A DNA stretch of 33,100 nt from NCBI GenBank assembly GCA_964577205.1, contig CAZNYG010000015.1:1-33100 (forward strand). Reading direction: 5' to 3'. The notes below the pieces were generated by a model, which saw only the letters and a list, made by a program, of their open reading frames with translations, made no database searches and had not been told where the DNA came from. How positions within the stretch are numbered: the stretch's first letter is position 1; each line of letters opens with the position of its first letter. The stretch comes from CAZNYG01 sp964577205. Lineage in GTDB: Bacteria > Elusimicrobiota > Endomicrobiia > Endomicrobiales > CAIRNS01. Made by a program: the position numbers and the translations under genes. This document shows positions 14,698-21,393 of this stretch, one piece after another.

Positions 14698-15213
14698 ATG
14701 ATCATCGTCAACACCGGCAACGGAAAGGGAAAAACAACCGCGGCCATCGGCCAGATCATCCGGTCGCTGGGCAGGGGATGGAATGTCTGCCTTATCCAGC
14801 TATTCAAGGGAAAAGAGTTCTACGGTGAACAGAAGGTCCTTTGCGGGCTAAAAAATCTGCATTTCTATTCTTTTGCGCCCCGCCACCCCGGATGCTTTCA
14901 TGATGCCTCTCCCGAAAAAGTGAAAGAGGAATGCCGGGCAGCCGTCGCGGCCGCTTACAAGCTCATTAAAGGCAAAAAGAAGTGCCATTTGTTCGTTCTT
15001 GAAGAGTTCAACATCGCGGTAAGGGACGGCTTTCTGACTGTTAATGAATTACTTGAACTTGTAAAAAAAGTAAATGATAAATCAGACGTTATTGTAACGG
15101 GGCGCGGCGCGCCTGAGAAATTACTTGAAGCAGCCGACCTTGTGACGGAAATGAAGGAGATCAAGCACCCGTTCTCAAAAGGCATTACCGCGAGGAAAGG
15201 GATAGAGTACTAG
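14698..15213 (+). CDS. btuR: Cob(I)yrinic acid a,c-diamide adenosyltransferase (BtuR/CobA type)
   Basis: This enzyme moves the adenosyl group of ATP onto the cobalt of reduced corrinoids in the cytoplasm. The 171-residue protein has the P-loop GNGKGKTT (residues 7-14), an early Gln-Leu-Phe segment, a Walker B-like LFVLEEFNIAV (about residues 98-108) and the C-terminal VTGRGAPEKLLEAADLVTEM, all typical of CobA/BtuR. It lacks the extra N-terminal segment of the enterobacterial enzyme. AAAGGAA precedes the ATG. It is the first gene after the B12 riboswitch. Confidence 0.93.
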   Translation: MIIVNTGNGKGKTTAAIGQIIRSLGRGWNVCLIQLFKGKEFYGEQKVLCGLKNLHFYSFAPRHPGCFHDASPEKVKEECRAAVAAAYKLIKGKKKCHLFVLEEFNIAVRDGFLTVNELLELVKKVNDKSDVIVTGRGAPEKLLEAADLVTEMKEIKHPFSKGITARKGIEY

Positions 15214-15222
15214 CATCGTAAA

Positions 15223-15250
15223 ATGCAAATCGCAAATTTCAAATTGGGAC
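15223..15250. repeat. 7-bp word array (GCAAAT type)
   Basis: Four units in exact 7-bp register; the first three are ATGCAAA, TCGCAAA and a TTTCAAA form. It is the reverse-complement type of the arrays at 20412-20439 and 23932-23959. Confidence 0.75.
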
Positions 15251-15264
15251 GAAATCTATTTTGC

Positions 15265-15284
15265 GCGCAGGCTGAAGCCTGCGC
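15265..15284. repeat. GGCTGAAGCC-core palindrome
   Basis: Arms GCGCAGGCT and AGCCTGCGC with loop GA, followed by TTACCA. It belongs to the same family as 7868-7920 and 19284-19303. Confidence 0.8.
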
Positions 15285-15290
15285 TTACCA

Positions 15291-15341
15291 ATTACTTACT
15301 CACTAGTCCCGCTTAGGCGGGACGGACTCACTTACTCACTT
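15291..15341. repeat. ACTCACTT words flanking a small hairpin
   Basis: ATTACTT and ACTCACT words (15291-15304) are followed by a hairpin GTCCCGC/GCGGGAC with loop TTAG (15306-15323), and then two exact copies of ACTCACTT (15326-15341). It ends directly before the cobU ribosome site. Confidence 0.7.
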
Positions 15342-15354
15342 TAAGGTGGCTATT

Positions 15355-15873
15355 ATGGGCAATCTGATTTTTATCACCGGCGGTGTACGGTCTGGAAAAA
15401 GCGATTTCGCGGTCACACGCGCCGCGGCGGCGGGAGATCAGGTTTGTTTTATCGCCACCTGTCAGCCGCTCGACGACGAAATGGAACACCGGGTAAGAAA
15501 ACATCGGGAGAACAGGCCTTCATCCTGGCAAACCATTGAAGAACAGCTCGATATTGCCGCGGCGCTCGGGAAAGTATCCGCGGGCACAAAGGCCGTCATC
15601 ATAGATTGCCTGACTCTCCTTGTCTCCAATATGACCTTTGCCCAGCTGTCGGATGATGATATTGAGCATCGGATCGGCCTTATGCTTAAAGCCATAGAGA
15701 ACGTCCCCTTCGAGGTCATTGTTGTTACCAATGAGCTGGGATGGGGCATCGTCCCGGAAAACGAGCTTGCACGCCGGTTCAGGGATACTGCCGGCAGGGT
15801 CAACCAGATGGCCGCCCGCGCCGCGCGGGAAGCGTACCTGATGGTCGCGGGAATACCGGTGCAATTGAAATAA
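15355..15873 (+). CDS. cobU: Adenosylcobinamide kinase / adenosylcobinamide-phosphate guanylyltransferase
   Basis: CobU phosphorylates adenosylcobinamide and then attaches GMP, giving adenosyl-GDP-cobinamide. The P-loop is GGVRSGKS (residues 9-16). KHRENRP contains the His that carries the GMP intermediate in the family, and IIDCLTLLVSNM and VTNELGWGIVPENELARRFRD are conserved CobU segments. I chose the ATG at 15355 because AAGGTGG lies 5 bases upstream; the GTG nine bases earlier overlaps that site. The 172 residues match the family length. It lies between btuR and cobT in the salvage operon. Confidence 0.93.
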   Translation: MGNLIFITGGVRSGKSDFAVTRAAAAGDQVCFIATCQPLDDEMEHRVRKHRENRPSSWQTIEEQLDIAAALGKVSAGTKAVIIDCLTLLVSNMTFAQLSDDDIEHRIGLMLKAIENVPFEVIVVTNELGWGIVPENELARRFRDTAGRVNQMAARAAREAYLMVAGIPVQLK

Positions 15874-15918
15874 AAGGCATTAACTGGTCTATTGAACGCT
15901 GTTACGAAAGGAATCTCA

Positions 15919-16974
15919 ATGTCTCTTCTCCAGGAAACGATCGCACGCATCAAAACGGTGGATACACATGCCATGGCAATGGCCCGCAAACGTCTCGACT
16001 CCCTTACCAAACCGCGTGGCAGCCTCGGCGCGCTGGAAGACATCGCCGCGCGCATAGCGGGCATGACGGGTAACCACCGGCCCGTTATTCGGCGGAAAAC
16101 GATCATAACCATCGCGGGAGACCATGGCGTGGTAAAGGAAGGGGTCAGCGCTTTCCCGCAGGAAGTAACGCCGCAGATGGTGCTGAACTTCCTTAACGGC
16201 GGCGCGGCCATCAACGTATTATCCCGCCACGCGGGCGCGAAGGTCGTAGTTATGGACGCCGGCGTCGCCGGCGATATGCAGCCACATCCCGGACTGGTGG
16301 CAAAAAAGATCGCCCGGGGAACGAACAACATCGCGGCGGGCCCCGCAATGACCAGGGAAAACGCCATAAAGGCTGTGGAAGCCGGCATTGAAGTCGCCCT
16401 TGGTGAGATCGATAATGGAGCTGATATCCTTGGCACCGGAGAAATGGGCATCGGCAATACCACTCCGTCCAGCGCCATCGTCGCCGCGGTCACCGGTTCA
16501 AGAGTAGAAGATGTCACGGGGTGCGGGACCGGCCTTGACGAAAAAGGGCGGGCTTTGAAAATTGCCGTCATTAAAAAGGCTTTGACGGTGAACAAACCCG
16601 ACGTCACGAACGGCCTTGACGTCCTTTCCTGCCTCGGAGGATACGAGATCGGCGCGATGGCAGGGGTATTTCTCGCGGGCGCGTCCCGCCGCGTTCCGGT
16701 CGTCATAGACGGTTTCATATCAGGCGCGGCGGCCCTGACAGCATCCCTGCTGTGTCCGGAAGTGAAGGGATACATGATCGCGTCCCACTGTTCCGTCGAA
16801 AAAGGGCATCGGGTCACTCTTGACTATCTTCGCATCCCTCCGCTATTCGATTTCTCCATGAGACTGGGCGAAGGCACGGGCGCGGCTTTCGGCATCATGT
16901 TCGCCGAAGCTTCGCTGAAGATACTGAACGAAATGGCTACTTTTGAAGAAGCACAGATAAAATGTAAAGCGTAA
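15919..16974 (+). CDS. cobT: Nicotinate-nucleotide-dimethylbenzimidazole phosphoribosyltransferase
   Basis: CobT activates the lower-ligand base by moving the ribose phosphate from nicotinate mononucleotide, giving alpha-ribazole phosphate. The 351-residue protein has LTKPRGSLGALE near the start, TIAGDHGVVKEGVSAFPQEVT, a long Gly/Ala-rich Rossmann core with GTGEMGIGNTTPSSA, and MRLGEGTGAAFGI, which contains the catalytic Glu region. ATG 15919 is preceded by AAAGGAA; the upstream TTG is less likely. The last four codons and the stop lie inside a 7-bp repeat array (from 16962), so the C-terminus KCKA appears to come from repeat sequence. Confidence 0.94.
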   Translation: MSLLQETIARIKTVDTHAMAMARKRLDSLTKPRGSLGALEDIAARIAGMTGNHRPVIRRKTIITIAGDHGVVKEGVSAFPQEVTPQMVLNFLNGGAAINVLSRHAGAKVVVMDAGVAGDMQPHPGLVAKKIARGTNNIAAGPAMTRENAIKAVEAGIEVALGEIDNGADILGTGEMGIGNTTPSSAIVAAVTGSRVEDVTGCGTGLDEKGRALKIAVIKKALTVNKPDVTNGLDVLSCLGGYEIGAMAGVFLAGASRRVPVVIDGFISGAAALTASLLCPEVKGYMIASHCSVEKGHRVTLDYLRIPPLFDFSMRLGEGTGAAFGIMFAEASLKILNEMATFEEAQIKCKA

Positions 16975-17086
16975 AATGAAAAATGCAAAACAAAAAACTG
17001 GCAGGCAGATAACAGCATTGCGCTAAATAATGTGGCCGTTAAGCCGTCCTGTTTTACACTTTACACTTTTCATTTTAGAATTTTCG
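16962..17086. repeat. Inverted pair of 7-bp word arrays overlapping the cobT stop
   Basis: The left arm (16962-16996) is five 7-bp units starting ATGTAAA and GCGTAAA. The right arm (17052-17086) is five units of the inverse kind (TTTTACA, CTTTACA and so on). They are 55 bp apart. The left arm includes the cobT stop codon, and the right arm ends three bases before the cobS ATG. Confidence 0.8.
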
Positions 17087-17089
17087 CTT

Positions 17090-17836
17090 ATGAATTACCT
17101 CAACGCATTCCTCGGAGCAATACGGTTTCTCACGGTCATCCCGGCGGGAAAAACGGAAAGCGAATTTGATTTCCGGAAGGTTGCCATGTGCTTCCCTTTC
17201 GCGGGCGCGGCGATCGGCGCGGTCATCGGCGTGGCCTGGCTCGGCGCGTCGTCGGTATTCACGCCGCTTTTCAGCGCCGCTGTCGCCGTCATGGCCCTGG
17301 CCGCGCTGACGGGCGGCCTGCATCTGGACGGCGCCGCCGACTTTGCCGACGGACTCCTGTGCCGGGGGGGAAAAGAAAGATCACTGGAAGCGATGAAGGA
17401 TCCGCGGGTCGGGGCCATGGGCGCGGCCATGATAGCGGGTATACTGATCCTGAAGGTCTCCGCCCTCGCGATGTTTTCGAAGAATATTCTTTTTCCGGCG
17501 CTTGTCGCGGCCTGCGTGGCCGGACGCTGGAGTATGCTCGTGCCCATGCGATGGTTCGATTACGCGCGGCCGCGAGGCACGGGAGAACAGTTCTCCCGGC
17601 AGCTCGACACGCGATCTTTCGCCATCGCGTCTCTTCTTACTCTGGCGATCGAGGTGGCCATTGCCGGACCGGCTGCGCTCATCGTGCTCATTGCCGCGGG
17701 GATGATGGCTTTCGCCGTCGGACTGCTCGCGCGCCGGGCCCTGGGAGGCGTCACGGGAGACGTCTTCGGAACCGTCAATGAATTGAACGAAATACTTGTC
17801 CTTGCGGTTATTTACGCCTTAAAAGGGGCACCATGA
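17090..17836 (+). CDS. cobS: Adenosylcobinamide-GDP ribazoletransferase (cobalamin synthase)
   Basis: CobS is an inner-membrane enzyme that joins adenosyl-GDP-cobinamide with alpha-ribazole (phosphate). The sequence opens with AFLGAIRFLTVIP. It has the acidic metal-binding site HLDGAADFADGL with the following ERSLEAMKDPRVGAMG, and multiple hydrophobic helices. It is 248 residues from ATG 17090. An upstream in-frame ATG at 17030 would add 20 residues encoded by the repeat array, so I reject it. The 3' end overlaps the cobZ-like gene by 4 bases. Confidence 0.92.
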   Translation: MNYLNAFLGAIRFLTVIPAGKTESEFDFRKVAMCFPFAGAAIGAVIGVAWLGASSVFTPLFSAAVAVMALAALTGGLHLDGAADFADGLLCRGGKERSLEAMKDPRVGAMGAAMIAGILILKVSALAMFSKNILFPALVAACVAGRWSMLVPMRWFDYARPRGTGEQFSRQLDTRSFAIASLLTLAIEVAIAGPAALIVLIAAGMMAFAVGLLARRALGGVTGDVFGTVNELNEILVLAVIYALKGAP

Positions 17837-18285
17837 ATGAAAACGCGCTGGAACAACGGTTGTCGGAAAAAGGCATCACATGTAAAGCCCTGCTGGATAC
17901 TGCCATAACGACATACATTTACGACCCCGCTATCGGCCCCCCACGCATCGTCAGGGAAAAAGTCCGCAAGGGCTTCCGTGCCGCGTTCGCCGACATCAAT
18001 GTCGCCGCGCTGGTCACTGCCGGTATTCTCCTGGAAGAAGCGGGGGAAAAGGGTATGATCCCGAACGTTTCCCGGAAAAAGTACGCTGCCGACCCGGTAG
18101 ACCTTATCGCAGATGAGATACTGGGGCAGGCCATCGCGCAGTACCTCGCAGGAACCCGGGCGCTTTTCGAATTTGAACGCCTGGATAAAAACAAGCCCGG
18201 GATCCTCGCGGCGCTGCCGCCGATCCTCGATGATATCGTCGCCGGCCTGATAGCCGGTGTCATGGTGAAAGTATGTTCACAATAA
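17833..18285 (+). CDS. cobZ: CobZ-like alpha-ribazole phosphatase (PgpA/YutG-type fold)
   Basis: The 150-residue protein resembles the PgpA/YutG family: an N-terminal helix RLSEKGITCKALLDTAI, a middle region DLIADEILGQAIAQYL, and the family end-motif PPILDDIVAGLIAGV. In archaea a member of this group (CobZ) removes the 5'-phosphate from alpha-ribazole phosphate or adenosylcobalamin phosphate, replacing the unrelated CobC. Placement between cobS and btuF in a B12 operon that otherwise lacks a phosphatase makes the CobZ role the best reading. A lipid phosphatase or a YutG-like protein of unknown role is the alternative. ATGA overlap with cobS indicates translational coupling; its own 3' end overlaps the btuF frame. 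Confidence 0.75.
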   Translation: MNENALEQRLSEKGITCKALLDTAITTYIYDPAIGPPRIVREKVRKGFRAAFADINVAALVTAGILLEEAGEKGMIPNVSRKKYAADPVDLIADEILGQAIAQYLAGTRALFEFERLDKNKPGILAALPPILDDIVAGLIAGVMVKVCSQ

Positions 18286-19271
18286 ATCGCGTATTTTCTC
18301 GTCTGGCAGACTATATTAATGTGCCGTTTTTGCCCTCTCCCTTGCAGGGAGAGGGCAGTGTGAGGGTATGCGGCCTGCCGTCCTGTGCCTCCCCTCATCC
18401 CGGCCTTCTCCCTCAAGGGGAGAAGGAGCTTAACAAACAGCGTTTCACTTTCGGACTAAACGTCCCGTTACTGGTTCTTCTATTCGCTTGCTTCGGTGAA
18501 ACCTGCCTTGGATCTGATTACCACCGTATCGTCTCTCTCGCGCCGTCGGTGACGAAAAACGTGCGACTTCTCGGCATGAGCGATCGTCTGGTGGGCACCA
18601 CGCTGTACTGTCCTCCAGGCGCGCCGCATGCTGTCAGCGTCGGCACGGTGCTGGAACCGAGCATTGAAACGATCGTTACGCTGAAGCCCGACCTTGTGAT
18701 CGCGACGAAAGAAGGGAACGCCTCTGTCACGGTCGAGCGGCTACGCAGCCTCGGGATACGTGTGTATGCCATGGACCCCTGCGACAATTTCGACGACATC
18801 AACCGCGGGTTCCTGGCACTGGCGAACGTTGTCGGGAAAGAAGATATGGCACGTTCGATCGTTTCCGACGCGAAGGCCCGGGTAAATAAAGTGCGCGCAA
18901 AAACCGCGAACAGGAAGCGCACCCGGGTTTTCTGGGAAATGGGCGCGCAACCGTTGTTCACCGCCAGCAGAAAGAGCTACCTCAACTATTTTATGGAGTA
19001 CGCGGGCGGGGAAAACATTTTTTCAGAATGCGCCGCGCGTTATCCCCAGATAAGCCGCGAAGAGGTCTTACGGCGCGATCCCGACGCCATCATCCTTATC
19101 ACCATGGGCGACGTAACGCCAAAAGAAAAGGAATACTGGGAGTCGTTCCCGTCGCTTAAAGCGGTCGCCGCAAAAAAGGTGTTCATACTTTCAGGCCCGC
19201 TGTTCACCGATCCAACGCCCGCGGGCTTCGCCGAAGGAGTGGAACGGATAGCGGCATTGCTCCATCAATAG
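18273..19271 (+). CDS. btuF: Cobalamin ABC transporter substrate-binding protein, with repeat-encoded N-terminal extension
   Basis: From about residue 87 the protein is a standard class III periplasmic binding protein: YHRIVSLAPSVTKNVRLLGM, LKPDLVIATKEGN, YAMDPCDNFDDI, FWEMGAQPLFTA and DPDAIILITMGD. It should carry corrinoid to BtuCD. The signal-peptide-like hydrophobic core (VPLLVLLFACFGETCLGS) begins only near residue 65. No ATG, GTG or TTG lies close to it. The frame runs upstream through a palindromic repeat at 18332-18426 to an ATG at 18273 that overlaps the cobZ-like gene. In-frame GTG codons at 18321 and 18360 also precede or lie in the repeat. Either the native start was lost when the element inserted, or a long extension is made and must be tolerated for export. 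Confidence 0.85.
   Translation: MFTINRVFSRLADYINVPFLPSPLQGEGSVRVCGLPSCASPHPGLLPQGEKELNKQRFTFGLNVPLLVLLFACFGETCLGSDYHRIVSLAPSVTKNVRLLGMSDRLVGTTLYCPPGAPHAVSVGTVLEPSIETIVTLKPDLVIATKEGNASVTVERLRSLGIRVYAMDPCDNFDDINRGFLALANVVGKEDMARSIVSDAKARVNKVRAKTANRKRTRVFWEMGAQPLFTASRKSYLNYFMEYAGGENIFSECAARYPQISREEVLRRDPDAIILITMGDVTPKEKEYWESFPSLKAVAAKKVFILSGPLFTDPTPAGFAEGVERIAALLHQ
18332..18426. repeat. Paired-hairpin element inserted in the 5' end of btuF
   Basis: Two hairpins bound a 95-bp element: GCCCTCTCCC/GGGAGAGGGC with a 5-base loop (18332-18356), and CCTTCTCCC/GGGAGAAGG (18404-18426). The interior contains TGAGGGT and CCCTCATCC, which are also roughly inverted. The pattern is familiar as a dispersed intergenic palindrome in many genomes. 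Here it is open in the btuF frame. Confidence 0.8.
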
Positions 19272-19283
19272 AAGATTCTTTAC

Positions 19284-19350
19284 GCGCGGGCTGAAGCCCG
19301 CGCCTACCACGGATAAACTCCCCCATGCCCCTCTTAGAACAAAAGAGGGG
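19284..19350. repeat. GGCTGAAGCC-core palindrome and a second hairpin before btuC
   Basis: GCGCGGGCT/AGCCCGCGC with loop GA (19284-19303) is followed by CCCCTCTT/AAGAGGGG (19328-19335 and 19343-19350). Both lie between btuF and btuC and could shape processing or partial termination inside the operon. Confidence 0.75.
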
Positions 19351-19382
19351 GGAACGGCACAACAAAGGCGAATTACACAGCC

Positions 19383-20375
19383 ATGATTCGGTCAAAATCA
19401 TTTTTCATCCTTATCATTCTCGGCATCCTGCTTGTCGCCGTGGCGATCGGCGCGCTGTTCCTGGGCGGAGCGGACATCTCCGCGGGAATATGGCAGGCGA
19501 TCCTCCATCCTTCTGACAGCGATATGGCGTCCGCCATCATCTGGAAGATCAGGGTCCCGCGCGTCCTGGCCGGGCTTCTTGCCGGGATGGGCCTTGCCGC
19601 AGCCGGATGCGTGTTCCAGGGCATGTTGCGCAATCCGCTGGCCGATCCTTACACGCTCGGCATTTCCGGCGGAGCGGCCTTTGGCGCGGCAGTGGTCATG
19701 CTGTGGGGCGGGGCCCACTCCCACGCGTTGTTACCGGCCGGCGCTTTCGCCGGGACCGTTCTCTCGGTGCTTCTTGTGTATGCCGCAACCGTCCGAAAAT
19801 CATTTTCGCTTTCTTCTCTCATCCTGAGCGGCGTCATCATAGGTTTCCTTTTTTCTTCCCTGGTACTGCTGCTGGTGGCAATCGTGAATCCCCAGCGTCT
19901 TCAGGGCGCTCTCGTCTGGCTCATGGGCGACCTTTCCGGGTCGTCCTCTTCGCTGGCAAAATACGCGTCCCTGGTGATCGTACCGGGCACCACGCTCCTT
20001 GTTTTTGCGGCCCGGGAACTGAACGTCCTTATGCTGGGCGACGAAAAGGCGCGGACGCTCGGCATCTCTCCCGGGAAGGTGAAAGGGATCCTGTTCCTTA
20101 TCGCTTCGCTGATCACCGGGGCGTGCGTGGCATTGGGCGGGATCATCGCGTTCGTCGGCCTTATCATCCCTCACATGGTTCGCCCTATCACCGGGAACGA
20201 CCATCGTATTCTCATCCCCGCGTCGGCCCTGGGCGGCGCTTCATTCCTTGTCTTGTGCGATACTGCTGCACGGACGGTCATCGCTCCGATAGAGCTGCCG
20301 GTGGGCGTCATCACCGGCCTGGCGGGCGGCATATTTTTCCTTTACCTGTTATTTACGACTAAGGAAAGCTGGTGA
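19383..20375 (+). CDS. btuC: Cobalamin ABC transporter permease
   Basis: A FecCD/BtuC-type inner-membrane permease of 330 residues with about ten hydrophobic helices. Typical segments are RVPRVLAGLLAGMGLAAAGCVFQGMLRNPLADPYTLGISGGAAFGA near the start, the ATPase-contact region GDEKARTLGISPGKVK, and GGIIAFVGLIIPHMVRPITGNDHR. BtuC proteins carry vitamin B12 handed over by BtuF. The specificity is taken from the riboswitch operon, since siderophore permeases share the fold. The ATG at 19383 lacks a clear Shine-Dalgarno sequence. Confidence 0.92.
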   Translation: MIRSKSFFILIILGILLVAVAIGALFLGGADISAGIWQAILHPSDSDMASAIIWKIRVPRVLAGLLAGMGLAAAGCVFQGMLRNPLADPYTLGISGGAAFGAAVVMLWGGAHSHALLPAGAFAGTVLSVLLVYAATVRKSFSLSSLILSGVIIGFLFSSLVLLLVAIVNPQRLQGALVWLMGDLSGSSSSLAKYASLVIVPGTTLLVFAARELNVLMLGDEKARTLGISPGKVKGILFLIASLITGACVALGGIIAFVGLIIPHMVRPITGNDHRILIPASALGGASFLVLCDTAARTVIAPIELPVGVITGLAGGIFFLYLLFTTKESW

Positions 20376-20383
20376 TAAAAACC

Positions 20384-20439
20384 ATTGCAAATTTCAAATT
20401 GACGTTCAATTTGCATTTTGATATTTGCGATTTGAGATC
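20384..20439. repeat. 7-bp word array with internal inversion (CAAAT/ATTTG type)
   Basis: Eight units in unbroken 7-bp register. The first two are ATTGCAA and ATTTCAA; the last four are of the opposite sense, including TGATATT and TGCGATT. The latter two words recur in the same order at 23939-23952. It fills nearly the whole btuC-btuD spacer. Confidence 0.8.
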
Positions 20440-20456
20440 TCCCCTGTTTTGATACT

Positions 20457-21248
20457 ATGAACTACTTAACGCTGACAAACATCAGTGCCGGTTACGGCAC
20501 CAAAAGAGTCCTCGACAGGATATCGCTTGAAATAGCGCAGGGGGATTTCTGCGGTATCATCGGGCCGAACGGCGCGGGAAAGACGACCTTGTTCCGCCTG
20601 ATAAACGGCATCCTCCCGCCATGGGAAGGAGAGCTTGCCTTCAAGGGAAAGGCCCTTGCCTCGATCTCCCGCAGGGAAAGAGCGCGCAGCATAGCCACCA
20701 TGCCGCAACTGCTCGAGGTACCGTTCTCCATCACCGTCGAAGAATGCGTCCGCATGGGTCGCTACCCTCATCGTTCCCGCTGGCAGCCCCTGTCTCCCGC
20801 GGACATGAGCGCGGCGGAAGAGGCCATGCGCCTGACGGAAACCCTTGAGCTGCGCGCCATGCCGATGCACGAGCTTTCGGGAGGAGAACGCCAGCGCGCG
20901 CTTCTGGCGCAGTCGCTGGCGCAGGATCCCGAGCTGCTTCTCCTCGACGAGCCCACCGCGCACCTGGATATCGGCCACCAGGTCGAGATAATGGACCTTA
21001 TCAGGGAACTGAACGCATCGCGCGGCATGACCGTCGTCACAGTCCTGCACGATCTTAACCTTGCGGGAGAATACTGTTCCCGCCTGCTCCTGATGGACCG
21101 GGGAACGATATCAGCTCAGGGATCGCCCGAAGACGTTCTGACCTACCAGAACATCGAACGCGTCTACAAGACCGTCGTTGTCGTAAAAGAGAATCCCGTT
21201 TCAAAAAAGCCATACGTTGTTTCGGTGTCGAAACACTATTTGAAATAA
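20457..21248 (+). CDS. btuD: Cobalamin ABC transporter ATP-binding protein
   Basis: The 263-residue cytoplasmic ATPase of the FepC/BtuD class. Walker A is GPNGAGKTT (about residues 37-45), the Q-loop is TMPQLLEVPFSITVEECVRMGRYPH, the signature is LSGGERQRALLAQ, Walker B is LLLLDEPTAHLDIGHQ, and the switch His is in VLHDLNLAGEYC. It pairs with the permease upstream and the binding protein BtuF. The adjacent receptor BtuB and the riboswitch support B12 as the substrate. Confidence 0.92.
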   Translation: MNYLTLTNISAGYGTKRVLDRISLEIAQGDFCGIIGPNGAGKTTLFRLINGILPPWEGELAFKGKALASISRRERARSIATMPQLLEVPFSITVEECVRMGRYPHRSRWQPLSPADMSAAEEAMRLTETLELRAMPMHELSGGERQRALLAQSLAQDPELLLLDEPTAHLDIGHQVEIMDLIRELNASRGMTVVTVLHDLNLAGEYCSRLLLMDRGTISAQGSPEDVLTYQNIERVYKTVVVVKENPVSKKPYVVSVSKHYLK

Positions 21249-21259
21249 TAATCAAAGAC

Positions 21260-21367
21260 GTTCTCGTGTTCGCGAGTTCTTGAGTTCTCGTGTAACGACA
21301 TTCAGTTATAAAGATCGTGTTTTGCGCTATTAAACTTAAGAACGCAAGAACACAAGAACCCGAGAAC
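21260..21367. repeat. Inverted pair of 8-bp word arrays between btuD and btuB
   Basis: The left arm (21260-21291) is four 8-bp units beginning GTTC, and the right arm (21336-21367) is four units ending GAAC. The ends GACGTTCTCG (21257-21266) and CGAGAACGTC (21361-21370) are exact inverted copies. A potential 110-base hairpin therefore separates btuD from the btuB ribosome site (AAGGAG at 21381-21386). Confidence 0.85.
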
Positions 21368-21393
21368 GTCGTTTTTATTAAAGGAGCTGTTCC

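Noticed and set aside
15462..16817. A 451-codon minus-strand open frame
   Set aside because: It lies opposite cobU and cobT, has Arg/Ser/Pro-rich composition typical of antisense frames in GC-rich genes, and shows no domain motif. CobU and CobT are unmistakable.
17030..17089. Upstream in-frame ATG start for cobS
   Set aside because: The extra 20 residues are translated from the 7-bp word array, and the family normally starts close to the AFLGAIRFLTVIP segment.
7823..21367. CRISPR array
   Set aside because: The repeated words are 7-8 bp, adjacent and degenerate. There are no 25-40 bp identical repeats with unique spacers and no cas genes.
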